A stretch of 64,000 nt of DNA from assembly GCF_002750855.1 (NCBI RefSeq), contig NZ_NWUC01000007.1, forward strand, positions 1 to 64,000. The letters are read 5' to 3'. The position numbers and the translations under genes were made by a program. Within the stretch, counting starts at the first letter, position 1. Each line of letters starts with the position of its first letter. Under the pieces are notes generated by a model. It worked only from the letters and a program-made list of their open reading frames with translations, was not told the DNA's origin and made no database searches. Shown here in pieces: positions 8,476 to 16,623 of this stretch. This stretch comes from Neopararhizobium haloflavum (lineage in GTDB: Bacteria; Pseudomonadota; Alphaproteobacteria; Rhizobiales; Rhizobiaceae).

Positions 8476-9058
8476 ACACCAAACTCAGCCGCGGAACGCG
8501 AGACCGAAATCATCGACGTCACCAATGCGGCGCTGGCCTCGTCCTGCCATCCGATGTGCGAGCCAACGCAAAGCCATCGGTCTGGTAGCGTAGAAGCGTG
8601 CAACTTCGCACTAAGGCATGAATCTGAATGATACACCGGTGATTGAGAGCCTCGTTGGGGACAGCCTGTCTAACTGGCCTCACTCCGGCATGTTCCTCCT
8701 CACCACAGAGAAGTCGCCTAGCGCGGCGCATTAATGTCTGTCCGGGCCCGCACTCCCAACGGATGATAATCTGGCGCATCAGTCCGACGCGCGGCACCGG
8801 CAAAGCGATTTCATCGGTTACCTGCCCAACAATAGGTCAGGAGCTGTGGTTCTCCCAGGAGCGCGACATTGTCACGGGATGCCCAAACCACCGCTTTCGA
8901 AAAGTCGCAGGTCATCCTACATGGTTGGAAACAGGGTTTATTCATGCGGTCTGGGCACGTTCTCGCCGTTCATTGACAGAGTCCAAACGGTCAGTATCGG
9001 GGCGCTAATCGTCCATTTGTAGGTTGCAGCAAACAAAGTGAAACGCTTTACGCCCGGC
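8476..9058. other. Intergenic stretch without a supported gene
   Basis: About 580 bases between the glycosyltransferase and the recombinase. Short open frames exist on both strands (for example 8519-8803 minus and 8643-9008 plus) but have no recognisable motif. It must include the promoter of the minus-strand glycosyltransferase operon, of which I see no clear elements, and may contain decayed island DNA. Confidence 0.5.
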
Positions 9059-10273
9059 CTAGACGAGATCGCTGTTGTCGCGACGCAGCGCTGTGAGCCT
9101 GAGCTGATCGCAGATGTCTGCCCATTGCTGTGCCATGGCGACGCGTTCATCCCAATAGTCATAACGGTTGTATGTGCGCCTCACCCTGTTCGGATCGAGG
9201 TGAGCCAATGAGGCCTCGATTACATCCGATGGAAACCGACGCGCGTTCAGAATAGTGCTGGCACTGGATCGGAAGCCATGGGAGGTGTGCTCTGTTTTGG
9301 CATAGCCCATCCTCCTCAGCGCTGAATTCATCGCGTTTTCCGAGAGCGGCCGATCGGGATTGCGCACTGAGGGAAACACGAGACCACGACGACCTGAGAA
9401 AGCCGCCACGGATCTGGCGATGTCAATGGCCTGTGGGCTAAGCGGTATCACAAACTCACGGCGCAGTTTGGAATGTTCGGCAGGTATCGTCCACTCCGCC
9501 CGCTTCAAATCAAAATGTTCCCAGCACGCTTTGCGCAGTTCGACTGGGCGGGGATAGCAGAGGGCCATCATCTTCAAGGCCGCCCTCAATGTGGGCCATC
9601 CATCGTAGTCTTCGATGTTGGCGAGCAAAGCTCCGAACCGACGTTCATCGGTGATGGCCGCCTGAGGCGTGGATTTGTTGGGGAGCAAGGCGCCACGGAG
9701 TGCATAAGTCGGATCGCTGTCGGCACGCAGCGTGGCAACAGCCAGACGGAAAACAGCACTGATCGCCGCCCTCGTGCGATGGGCCGTATCAATTCTTCCG
9801 CTCGCTTCCACTGCCTTGATGACACGCAGCACATCGGCCGGGGTGATCTGACGGATCGGCATCGGCCTCAGTTCTGCTGCCAGACGATTGAGGCACCAGT
9901 CATTCTTGACGATTGTCTTCCGGGTGCGGCCTTGCTGAACCAGTCGCTCCAGATACTCGTCGGCAATTCCCCCAAAAGTGTTGGCAGCTTCTGCCTTTAG
10001 TGCTGCCGCCTCCCGCCGCCGCTCCATCGCGGGGTCCTTGTTCGATTTCAGTAGATCAAACGCCGTCGAATGGAGGCGGCGCGCGTCCTTGAGGGACACT
10101 TCGGGATACGCGCCGAGGGTCAGTGTATTTCTCCGCCCGTTCAGCGAGTAGTCATACCGCCAGACCTTTTTCCCGCTGGGCCGGACGTAGAGATAGAGAT
10201 TGTTTGCGTCGCTGATGCGATAGGGCCGATCAGCCGGCTTGGCCTGTCGCGCCCTTACATCTGTCAAAGCCAT
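9059..10273 (-). CDS. P4-type tyrosine recombinase (island integrase), intact
   Basis: A 404-residue site-specific recombinase. The N-terminal DUF4102-type arm-binding domain (MALTDVRARQAKPADRPYRI, with SGKKVWRYDY and LTLGAYPEVSLKDAR) is followed by a core-binding region and the catalytic domain. Catalytic residues are visible as RPVELRK, HTSHGFRSSAST, LAHLD and TYNRYDYW, providing R, H-x-x-R, H and Y. The ATG at 10273 is chosen because related proteins begin at MALTD; the frame is open to 10387. It sits 200 bases from the 3' end of tRNA-Gly(CCC), the likely attachment site. It is clearly related to the disrupted recombinase at 37575-38789 and has the same length. Confidence 0.93.
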   Translation of the reverse strand: MALTDVRARQAKPADRPYRISDANNLYLYVRPSGKKVWRYDYSLNGRRNTLTLGAYPEVSLKDARRLHSTAFDLLKSNKDPAMERRREAAALKAEAANTFGGIADEYLERLVQQGRTRKTIVKNDWCLNRLAAELRPMPIRQITPADVLRVIKAVEASGRIDTAHRTRAAISAVFRLAVATLRADSDPTYALRGALLPNKSTPQAAITDERRFGALLANIEDYDGWPTLRAALKMMALCYPRPVELRKACWEHFDLKRAEWTIPAEHSKLRREFVIPLSPQAIDIARSVAAFSGRRGLVFPSVRNPDRPLSENAMNSALRRMGYAKTEHTSHGFRSSASTILNARRFPSDVIEASLAHLDPNRVRRTYNRYDYWDERVAMAQQWADICDQLRLTALRRDNSDLV

Positions 10274-10473
10274 GTGTTTTCCCATCGAATACAGTACGGT
10301 CTGATCGGTGCGACGGTACGCATGTCGAATCGTACTGTAAATCGCGTGAGATGGCGCGGGATGGAATGGGACGACGCGGTACGACACGTCAGCAGGCTTC
10401 CGTATTTTCCATTAATTATCAGATAGATATGGAAACAGAACGAAACACCATGAAACCATCTGGTGTGGTCGAT

Positions 10474-10548
10474 TGGAGCGGGCGATGGGGATCGAACCCA
10501 CGACATCAAGCTTGGGAAGCTTGCGTTCTACCACTGAACTACGCCCGC
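10474..10548 (-). tRNA. tRNA-Gly(CCC)
   Basis: The minus strand folds into a full cloverleaf. The acceptor stem pairs GCGGGCG with CGCCCGC, the D arm is GTTC-AGTGGTA-GAAC, the anticodon stem is CAAGC/GCTTG with loop TTCCCAA (anticodon CCC), and the T arm is GTGGG-TTCGATC-CCCAT. The discriminator T and CCA are encoded. Its 3' end faces the recombinase gene, making it the probable integration target of the left island. Confidence 0.95.
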
Positions 10549-10605
10549 CGAGGGACAAAGCATTCGCCGTGTGGTGCGCGGCTGTCAAGCTCTTGACTTC
10601 GATTT

Positions 10606-11475
10606 GTGATGCCCGCACTTACCGCGCCGACAGGAAACGCGGATGACTTCATGGCTTCGCTCAAATCGATCATCGAATCCCGGCGCTTCGAATGGCTGGT
10701 CACCGTGCTCGTCATCGTCAATGCCGTCACGCTTGGACTGGAGACGATGCCTGAGGTGATGGAGCGGTTCGGTACGCCGATCCTGATCTTCGACCGCCTG
10801 ATCCTGGCTGTTTTCGTCGTTGAGCTTCTTGCCCGGTTCGCGGTCTACCGCCTTTCCTTCTTCAAGGATCCCTGGCGCATCTTCGACCTCATCGTGGTCG
10901 GCATCGCGCTGTTGCCGGCGACCGGCAATCTTTCCGTGCTGCGCGCGCTGCGCATCCTGCGGGTCCTGCGCCTGATCAGCATCGTGCCGTCCCTGCGCCG
11001 CGTCGTCGGCGGGCTGATCGCTGCGCTGCCTGGAATGGGGTCGATCGTCCTCCTGCTCGGTCTCGTCTTCTACGTCTTCTCCGTGATGGCGACCAAGCTC
11101 TATGGCGCGGCGTTTCCCGAATGGTTCGGCTCGATCGCCGCTTCGGCCTATTCGCTGTTCCAGATCATGACGCTGGAAAGCTGGTCGATGGGTATCGTGC
11201 GCCCGGTCATGGACGCCTATCCGCACGCATGGCTCTTCTTCATTCCCTTCATCATCGCCACCTCGTTCACCGTTCTCAACCTCTTCATCGGCATCATCGT
11301 CTCGGCCATGCAGGAAGAGCACGAGGCGGCAGCCGCGACGGAGCGGGAATCGTTGCAGGACAACCAGGCCAACATCCTCAGCGAAGTGCGGGCATTGCGC
11401 GCGGAAGTGGCCGCCCTTTCGGCCGGCGGAAATGCCGTGCTCAGCGAAGCGGGCGAAAGTGCTTCGAAAGCTTGA
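10606..11475 (+). CDS. Voltage-gated sodium channel-type ion transporter (NaChBac/NavAb-like)
   Basis: A six-segment membrane channel subunit expected to form homotetramers. S1 starts near residue 28. S4 near 109-132 has Arg at 113, 116, 119 and 122, one every third residue, the voltage-sensor pattern. The selectivity filter TLESWSM (189-195) has the same form as the well-studied bacterial sodium channels, so Na+ selectivity is predicted. After S6 a charged, heptad-like tail (about 235-280) fits the C-terminal coiled coil that assembles the tetramer. Its 3' end overlaps the convergent dcd gene by 35 bases. It is the first core gene after tRNA-Gly and is transcribed away from the island. Confidence 0.92.
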   Translation: MMPALTAPTGNADDFMASLKSIIESRRFEWLVTVLVIVNAVTLGLETMPEVMERFGTPILIFDRLILAVFVVELLARFAVYRLSFFKDPWRIFDLIVVGIALLPATGNLSVLRALRILRVLRLISIVPSLRRVVGGLIAALPGMGSIVLLLGLVFYVFSVMATKLYGAAFPEWFGSIAASAYSLFQIMTLESWSMGIVRPVMDAYPHAWLFFIPFIIATSFTVLNLFIGIIVSAMQEEHEAAAATERESLQDNQANILSEVRALRAEVAALSAGGNAVLSEAGESASKA

Positions 11476-12532
11476 GGCCCTGCGCCTGATAGTTTGATTT
11501 GAGGTCTGTCCCGTAGAGCGCCGAAGGACGCTCGGCCATGCGCTCGTAGATCAGCCGGCCGACGATCTGCCCGTGCTCCATGATGAACGGCACGTCATGG
11601 CTGCGCACCTCCAGCACGGCGCGGCTGCCGTTACCGCCGGCCGCCGAATGGCCGAAGCCGGGGTCGAAGAATCCGGCATAGTGAACGCGGAATTCGCCGA
11701 CCAGCGGATCGAACGGTGTCATCTCCGCGGCAAAGAGCGGCGGAACGTGGACCGCCTCGCGCGATACCAGGATATAGAACTCGTCCGGATCGAGGATGAG
11801 TTCCCCCGCACCGCGGTTATGGATCGGCTCCCAGAAATCGAGCACGTCGTGCGCCGCCTTCCGGTCGACATCGATCACCGATGTATGCCGTTTGCCGCGA
11901 AAGCCCACCAGTCCGTCTTCACCGCCCTCAAGGTCTATCGACAGCGCGATCCCGCCGCCCGATACGTTCGCCGTCTCGTCCGTCACGAGACGCTCGCTCT
12001 CGTGCAGCGCGGTGAGGTCCTCACCGGAGAGCTGCGTTGACCCGGCGCGAAAGCGGATCTGTGACAATCGCGATCCCGCACGCACCACGATGGGAAAGGT
12101 GCGCGGGCTGATTTCGAGATAGAGCGGGCCGCAATAGCCGGCCGGCACCTTGTCGAATTCCTGGGTCCCGTCGGTCAGGACACGCGTGAAAATGTCGAGA
12201 CGGCCCGTCGAACTCTTGGGATTGGTGGACGCGGAGATACCGTCGGGCAGCCTCAAGGTCTCGAGCAGCGGGACCATGTAGACGCAGCCGGTCTCGAGCA
12301 CCGCTCCATCAGTGAGGTCGAACTCGTGCAGCTTGAACCGTTCGAGCTTGTCGCTCACCGACCGCTCGCGCCCCGGCAAAAAACTGGCGCGCACGCGGTA
12401 GGCCTTGCGCCCAAGACGCAGATCGAGACTGGCCGGCTGGATCTGGTCGGCATCGAGCGGCCGCTCCGACATGAGTGCCCCGGCGTCGAACAGCGCCGCG
12501 ATCCCCTTGTCTGCCAGAATGCCTGCCTGCAC
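11441..12532 (-). CDS. dcd: 2'-deoxycytidine 5'-triphosphate deaminase, long two-domain form
   Basis: It converts dCTP to dUTP for thymidylate synthesis. At 363 residues it is about twice the length of the E. coli enzyme and matches the long form found in alphaproteobacteria, with two dUTPase-like folds. The N-terminal part has QIQPASLDLRLG and STNPKSSTGRLDIFTRVLTDG; the second half has PLVGEFRVHYAGFFDPGFGH and VLEVRSHDVPFIMEHGQIVGRL, which repeat the same fold's motifs. It is cytosolic. The gene is divergent from metZ and overlaps the channel gene tail-to-tail. Confidence 0.92.
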   Translation of the reverse strand: MQAGILADKGIAALFDAGALMSERPLDADQIQPASLDLRLGRKAYRVRASFLPGRERSVSDKLERFKLHEFDLTDGAVLETGCVYMVPLLETLRLPDGISASTNPKSSTGRLDIFTRVLTDGTQEFDKVPAGYCGPLYLEISPRTFPIVVRAGSRLSQIRFRAGSTQLSGEDLTALHESERLVTDETANVSGGGIALSIDLEGGEDGLVGFRGKRHTSVIDVDRKAAHDVLDFWEPIHNRGAGELILDPDEFYILVSREAVHVPPLFAAEMTPFDPLVGEFRVHYAGFFDPGFGHSAAGGNGSRAVLEVRSHDVPFIMEHGQIVGRLIYERMAERPSALYGTDLKSNYQAQGLKLSKHFRPLR

Positions 12533-12579
12533 CGCCCTCTCCCTTCAGCCGATCCGGGATCATTCGCAGCCACCGAGAA

Positions 12580-12608
12580 TTGACGCAAGCGCTCACGCGC
12601 AGTATAGT
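12580..12608 (+). promoter_or_regulatory. Sigma-70-type promoter for the metZ riboswitch leader
   Basis: TTGACG at 12580-12585 and TATAGT at 12603-12608 are separated by exactly 17 bases. The start point would fall at about 12615, at the first base of the SAM-II aptamer. Confidence 0.75.
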
Positions 12609-12615
12609 GCTCTTA

Positions 12616-12668
12616 TCCCGTGGTGATTTGGCCGGCCGGCTTGCAGCCACGTTAAAGAAGTCGCTAAA
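12616..12668 (+). promoter_or_regulatory. SAM-II riboswitch
   Basis: The leader contains GTGGTGATTTGGCCGG, GGCTTGCAGCCACGTTAAA and AAGTCGCTAAA in order, which is the conserved core of the SAM-II (metA-motif) pseudoknot aptamer of alphaproteobacteria. It lies directly before an intrinsic terminator and metZ, so binding of S-adenosylmethionine should reduce metZ expression. Recognition is by consensus; no folding was run. Confidence 0.93.
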
Positions 12669-12683
12669 GAGGTCGGGGTGATG

Positions 12684-12714
12684 AACCGGCCAGCGATTTG
12701 CGGCCGGTTTTTTT
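12684..12714 (+). terminator. Intrinsic terminator controlled by the SAM-II riboswitch
   Basis: An 8-bp perfect stem, AACCGGCC (12684-12691) with GGCCGGTT (12702-12709), is followed by a run of seven T. It sits 16 bases after the aptamer and before the metZ start, the expected position for transcription attenuation. Confidence 0.85.
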
Positions 12715-12750
12715 GTGTCCGCCTACGGACATCTGGTGATGGAAAGAACG

Positions 12751-13932
12751 ATGACCAAGACGACATGGCGTCCCGCAACCGCCCTCGTGCATGGCGGCAC
12801 AACCCGTTCCCAGCACGGCGAGACGGCCGAGGCGATGTATCTGACGCAGGGCTATGTCTATGACACCGCCGAGGCGGCAGAGGCACGGTTCAAGGGCGAG
12901 GACGAAGGCTTCATCTATTCGCGCTACGCCAACCCGACCGTCGACATGTTCGAAAAGCGCATGTGCGCGCTTGAAGGGGCGGAAGATGCCCGCGCCACGG
13001 CCACTGGCATGGCTGCCGTCAGTGCCGCGCTGATGTGCCAGGTCAAGGCAGGCGATCATGTCGTCGCGGCCCGCGCGCTTTTCGGCTCCTGTCGCTGGGT
13101 CGTCGAGAAGCTGATGCCGCAATACGGGATCGAGACAACGCTGATCGACGGCACGGACCTTGCCAATTGGGAAAAGGCGATCCGACCGGAGACCAAGGTG
13201 CTTTTCCTGGAAAGCCCGACCAACCCGACTCTGGAAGTCATCGACATCGCCGGTGTCGCGGCACTGGCAAACTCGATCGGTGCGCGCGTCGTGGTCGACA
13301 ATGTCTTCGCCACGCCGATGTTTCAAAAGCCGCTCGAACTCGGCGCCCACATCGTCGTCTATTCAGCAACCAAGCATATCGACGGTCAGGGACGCTGCCT
13401 CGGCGGTGTCGTCCTGTCGGACAAGAAATGGATCGACGAGCATCTGCACGACTATTTTCGCCACACCGGCCCCTCCATGTCACCCTTCAACGCCTGGACG
13501 ATGCTGAAGGGACTGGAAACCTTGCCGCTGAGGGTTCGCCAGCAGACCGAGAGCGCCTCGCGTCTTGCCGATCACCTCGCCGGCAAGAAGGCCGTGAGCC
13601 GTGTGCTTTATCCCGGACGTCCCGATCACCCGCAGGCCGATATCATCGCCAAGCAGATGACGGGTGGCTCGACGCTGATCTGTTTTGAACTGGATGGCGG
13701 CAAGGCGGCGGCGTTCAAGCTGCAGAACACGCTGGAGACCATCAAGATTTCCAACAATCTCGGCGATGCCAAGAGCCTCATCACCCATCCGGCCACGACC
13801 ACCCACAAGAACCTGGCGGAGGAAGCCCGTCAGGAACTGGGCATCTCGGGCGGCACCGTGCGCCTCTCCGTGGGACTTGAGGATGTCGAGGATCTGATCG
13901 ACGACCTCGATCGCGCACTTTCCGGCCTATGA
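12751..13932 (+). CDS. metZ: O-succinylhomoserine sulfhydrylase
   Basis: A PLP-dependent Cys/Met-metabolism enzyme of 393 residues that makes homocysteine from O-succinylhomoserine and sulfide in methionine synthesis. The PLP lysine is in the YSATKHIDGQGR motif; other family marks are YSRYANPTVDMFEKRM, GMAAVSAAL and the C-terminal SLITHPATTTH, with the GISGGTVRLSVGLED ending. The ATG at 12751 (MTKTTWRP) has GGAAAG just upstream; in-frame ATG codons at 12739 and 12715 are less likely because they lie close to the terminator. The SAM-II leader supports the methionine assignment. Confidence 0.93.
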   Translation: MTKTTWRPATALVHGGTTRSQHGETAEAMYLTQGYVYDTAEAAEARFKGEDEGFIYSRYANPTVDMFEKRMCALEGAEDARATATGMAAVSAALMCQVKAGDHVVAARALFGSCRWVVEKLMPQYGIETTLIDGTDLANWEKAIRPETKVLFLESPTNPTLEVIDIAGVAALANSIGARVVVDNVFATPMFQKPLELGAHIVVYSATKHIDGQGRCLGGVVLSDKKWIDEHLHDYFRHTGPSMSPFNAWTMLKGLETLPLRVRQQTESASRLADHLAGKKAVSRVLYPGRPDHPQADIIAKQMTGGSTLICFELDGGKAAAFKLQNTLETIKISNNLGDAKSLITHPATTTHKNLAEEARQELGISGGTVRLSVGLEDVEDLIDDLDRALSGL

Positions 13933-14550
13933 ACCGCCGGTGCCATCGCCGAACTGCAGCCAGGCAAGGATGATGCGCGAGAGGGCGGTATAAAGGCAGA
14001 TCAGCGCGAAGAATGTCGCGATGGCGGTGAACCATGATGGAAAGAGGCAGAAGGCGATGAAGACGATCAGTGTCTCCGTCGCCTCGGCCAGTCCGGTCGT
14101 GAAATAAAGCGATTTCCGGCCGCGGGCCTCGCTGGTCAGTCCTCGCTTTTCGGCAAGCACCGCGTAGGCGAGAAAGCTTGCACCGTTGATGTAGAAGGCC
14201 AGGAGCAAGAATGCGCCTGCCGCGCCATTGGCGGCTGGATCATGGAGAACGAACGCAAGCGGTATGGTGCCGTAAAAGGCAAAATCCAGAACGATGTCCA
14301 GGAATCCGCCCCGGTCGGTCGGCCGGCTCGCCCGCGCCACCGCCCCATCCAGCCCGTCGAGCAGCCGACTGGCAAGAATGAGGCCGAGCGCGGCAAGCAG
14401 CCAACCGGCGTAGATCGCGATCCCCGCAGCCACGCCGAGAGCGAAGCCGGCAATCGTGACGCTGTCCGCACCGATGCCACGCCGGGCCAAACTCTGGCCG
14501 GCACTGTCCAGAAGTGGGTTCAATGACCGCTTTGCAACACCGTCAAGCAT
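13927..14550 (-). CDS. CDP-alcohol phosphatidyltransferase family membrane enzyme
   Basis: An integral membrane protein of 207 residues with the family signature DGLDGAVARASRPTDRGGF plus LDIVLD, i.e. DGxxAR-x8-GxxxDxxxD, the metal and CMP-binding site. Such enzymes join a CDP-activated lipid or alcohol to an acceptor alcohol in phospholipid synthesis; which lipid is made is not evident. Five or six hydrophobic segments follow. The ATG at 14550 (MLDGVAKRS) has GGAAGG eight bases upstream and is preferred to 14646. It is convergent with metZ, overlapping its last six bases. Confidence 0.85.
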   Translation of the reverse strand: MLDGVAKRSLNPLLDSAGQSLARRGIGADSVTIAGFALGVAAGIAIYAGWLLAALGLILASRLLDGLDGAVARASRPTDRGGFLDIVLDFAFYGTIPLAFVLHDPAANGAAGAFLLLAFYINGASFLAYAVLAEKRGLTSEARGRKSLYFTTGLAEATETLIVFIAFCLFPSWFTAIATFFALICLYTALSRIILAWLQFGDGTGGS

Positions 14551-14769
14551 GGTCGAGACCTTCCGACACCAAGTGCATCCTCCGCCGGTTGATAGGGTAT
14601 GGAACCTTGGGAGGCCAGCCTCCTCCTTTTTACGAGTAAGCATCAATCACTTGCCGCGCGGCCATTCGCGTTAAGTTTATCGAAACGATGATTCTTGACG
14701 GATCGGGACTGCTGTAGAATACCAGACCGCAGGAGCCGCCGCTTCGCGTCCGCCCGCTGAAGGAACGCC

Positions 14770-15162
14770 ATGTATCGTGCATTGACACGCGACATCGAGG
14801 TCACGGTCGAACCATTCTATCTCGAGGACCAGTCCGATCCTGACGACAATCGCTATGTCTGGGGCTACAGGATCGTGATCGTCAACCACTCCGATGCGGT
14901 GGTGCAACTGCGCGGTCGCTATTGGCACATCACCGACGAGAACGGCCGGGTCGATGAAGTCAGCGGCCCGGGAGTGGTCGGCGAACAGCCCGTCCTTCGC
15001 CCCGGCGACAGCTACGAATATCAGTCCGGCTGCCCGCTCGATACACCATCCGGCGTCATGCGGGGGCGATACCAGATGCAGAGCGAGGATGGCGACCGCT
15101 TCGAGATCGACATTCCGGCCTTTTCTCTCGATCGGCCAGGTGTCGCGAGAACATTGAATTGA
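14770..15162 (+). CDS. apaG: ApaG domain protein (Co2+/Mg2+ efflux-associated)
   Basis: A 130-residue ApaG protein: [23 protein letters not shown], then [33 protein letters not shown] and [20 protein letters not shown] are the conserved blocks of this fibronectin-III-like fold. Its biochemical role is not settled; in enterobacteria it is linked to divalent cation tolerance. The length is normal. The stop overlaps the TTG start of the TrkH gene, so the two are probably translated together. Confidence 0.95.
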   Translation: MYRALTRDIEVTVEPFYLEDQSDPDDNRYVWGYRIVIVNHSDAVVQLRGRYWHITDENGRVDEVSGPGVVGEQPVLRPGDSYEYQSGCPLDTPSGVMRGRYQMQSEDGDRFEIDIPAFSLDRPGVARTLN

Positions 15163-16616
15163 CCGACGTCCTCGATTTCAGGCCGGTGCTGCTCGTCACG
15201 GGTACGCTATTGGCCGCGCTCGGGCTGTCGATGCTGCTGCCCGCCCTGGTCGGCGCAGCCAACCGCGACCCGGACTGGTCGATCTTCCTCGTCTCTTCGA
15301 TCATCACGACGCTCGTCGGCACCTCGCTTTTCGCAGCAACCCGAGGCGTCCCTCGCGGGCTTTCCACGCGCCAGGCTATGCTGATGACCGTGGTTTCATG
15401 GCTGGCACTGGTGTTCTTCGCCTCCCTGCCGTTCGTGTGGGCCGGTGCCGTGGAAACCTACACCGATGCCTTTTTCGAGGCGATGTCGGGACTGACGACA
15501 ACCGGCGCCACCGTCATGGTCGGGCTCGATACAACGTCCATGAGCGTGCTTTTCTGGCGCGGTATCCTTCAATGGCTCGGCGGCTTGGGCATCATTGTCA
15601 TGGCGATCGCCGTTCTACCGATGCTGCAGATCGGCGGCATGCAGCTCTTCAAGGCGGAAGCATTCGACACGGCAGAAAAGATCCTGCCGCGGGCCAAGCA
15701 GATCTCTTCCTCGATCACATTCGTGTTCATCGCGATCACCGCCGCCTGCGCCATGCTTTACGCGGCGGCGGGCATGGGGCTGAACGATGCGGTCATCCAC
15801 GCGATGACGACGGTCGCCACCGGTGGCTTTTCCACCAAGGATGGGTCGATCGGCTTCTTCCAGAATGCGACGATCGAGTGGATCGCCGTCGCCTTCATGA
15901 TCGCCGGTTCGATCCCGTTCCTGCTTTACGTGCAGCTGCTGCAGGGCAAGGCCCGGTCGCTCTTCGACGACGCGCAGGTCCGCGCATTCTTGAGCTTCGT
16001 TTTCGTTGCGTCGCTGATCGCCTGGCTGATGGCCGACAACAGCGGCTACCACCAGGGACACGATGCCCTGCGACACGCCGCCTTCAACGTCATATCCGTC
16101 GTGACCGGAACAGGCTACGCATCGACCGACTACGGGCTCTGGGGCTCCCATGCGGTGGCGTTCTTCTTCGTCATCATGTTCGCGGGCGGCTGCGCCGGCT
16201 CGACGTCGTGCGGCATCAAGATCTTCCGGTTTCTGGTTCTGTTCGAAGCGATCCGCGAGCACATCTACAAGGTCATGTACCCGAACGGCATCTTCAGGCC
16301 GAAGTTCAACGGACGCCCCATCGACCCGCTGATCATCACCTCCGTGATGAGCTTCTTCTTTCTGTTCATCGTTTCGTTCGCCGTGCTCTCGCTTGCGTTG
16401 ATCGCGGTCGGCCTCGACACGACGACGGCGCTGTCCGGGGCCGGCTCCGCGCTTTCCAATGTGGGGCCCGGGCTCGGCACGATCATCGGCCCGGCCGGCA
16501 ACTACGCCTCGCTCAGCGACGCGGCCAAATGGATCCTGGCGGCCGGAATGTTCCTCGGGCGGCTTGAGCTCTTCACCATCCTCGTGCTCTTCATGCCGCG
16601 GTTCTGGCGCACCTGA
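15159..16616 (+). CDS. trkH: TrkH family potassium uptake protein
   Basis: A 485-residue polytopic membrane protein of the TrkH/KtrB superfamily. Selectivity-filter loops are recognisable as [31 protein letters not shown] and SNVGPGLG, the four pore repeats. [15 protein letters not shown] precedes a late transmembrane pair, as in TrkH. It should import K+ with a TrkA-type regulatory subunit encoded elsewhere. The TTG at 15159 overlaps the apaG stop; no good ATG exists near the N-terminus, so the start is moderately sure. It ends seven bases from the convergent RND gene. Confidence 0.9.
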   Translation: MTDVLDFRPVLLVTGTLLAALGLSMLLPALVGAANRDPDWSIFLVSSIITTLVGTSLFAATRGVPRGLSTRQAMLMTVVSWLALVFFASLPFVWAGAVETYTDAFFEAMSGLTTTGATVMVGLDTTSMSVLFWRGILQWLGGLGIIVMAIAVLPMLQIGGMQLFKAEAFDTAEKILPRAKQISSSITFVFIAITAACAMLYAAAGMGLNDAVIHAMTTVATGGFSTKDGSIGFFQNATIEWIAVAFMIAGSIPFLLYVQLLQGKARSLFDDAQVRAFLSFVFVASLIAWLMADNSGYHQGHDALRHAAFNVISVVTGTGYASTDYGLWGSHAVAFFFVIMFAGGCAGSTSCGIKIFRFLVLFEAIREHIYKVMYPNGIFRPKFNGRPIDPLIITSVMSFFFLFIVSFAVLSLALIAVGLDTTTALSGAGSALSNVGPGLGTIIGPAGNYASLSDAAKWILAAGMFLGRLELFTILVLFMPRFWRT

Positions 16617-16623
16617 ACCGCCG

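Larger units (their letters stand above)
1..10473. mobile_element. Probable integrated island abutting tRNA-Gly(CCC); left end outside window
   Basis: A tyrosine recombinase gene (9059-10273) lies next to the 3' end of tRNA-Gly(CCC) at 10474, the usual arrangement for islands that integrate into the 3' end of a tRNA gene. The content is accessory in character: a second dead recombinase, signalling genes and a biosynthetic operon. Immediately beyond the tRNA the gene content becomes typical core chromosome. I did not find a second copy of the tRNA 3' end by eye in the window, so the other attachment site probably lies to the left. The extent is inferred; only the right boundary is supported directly. 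Confidence 0.6.

Noticed and set aside
10585-11322. A 245-codon minus-strand frame opposite the ion channel
   Set aside because: Low-complexity Asp/His/Arg-rich translation, antisense to a channel with an intact selectivity filter.
15398-16567. Long open frames opposite or out of frame with TrkH (15398-16567 plus, 15615-16751 minus)
   Set aside because: Composition is dominated by Arg, His, Gly and Asp and there is no recognisable domain; TrkH pore motifs show which frame is real.
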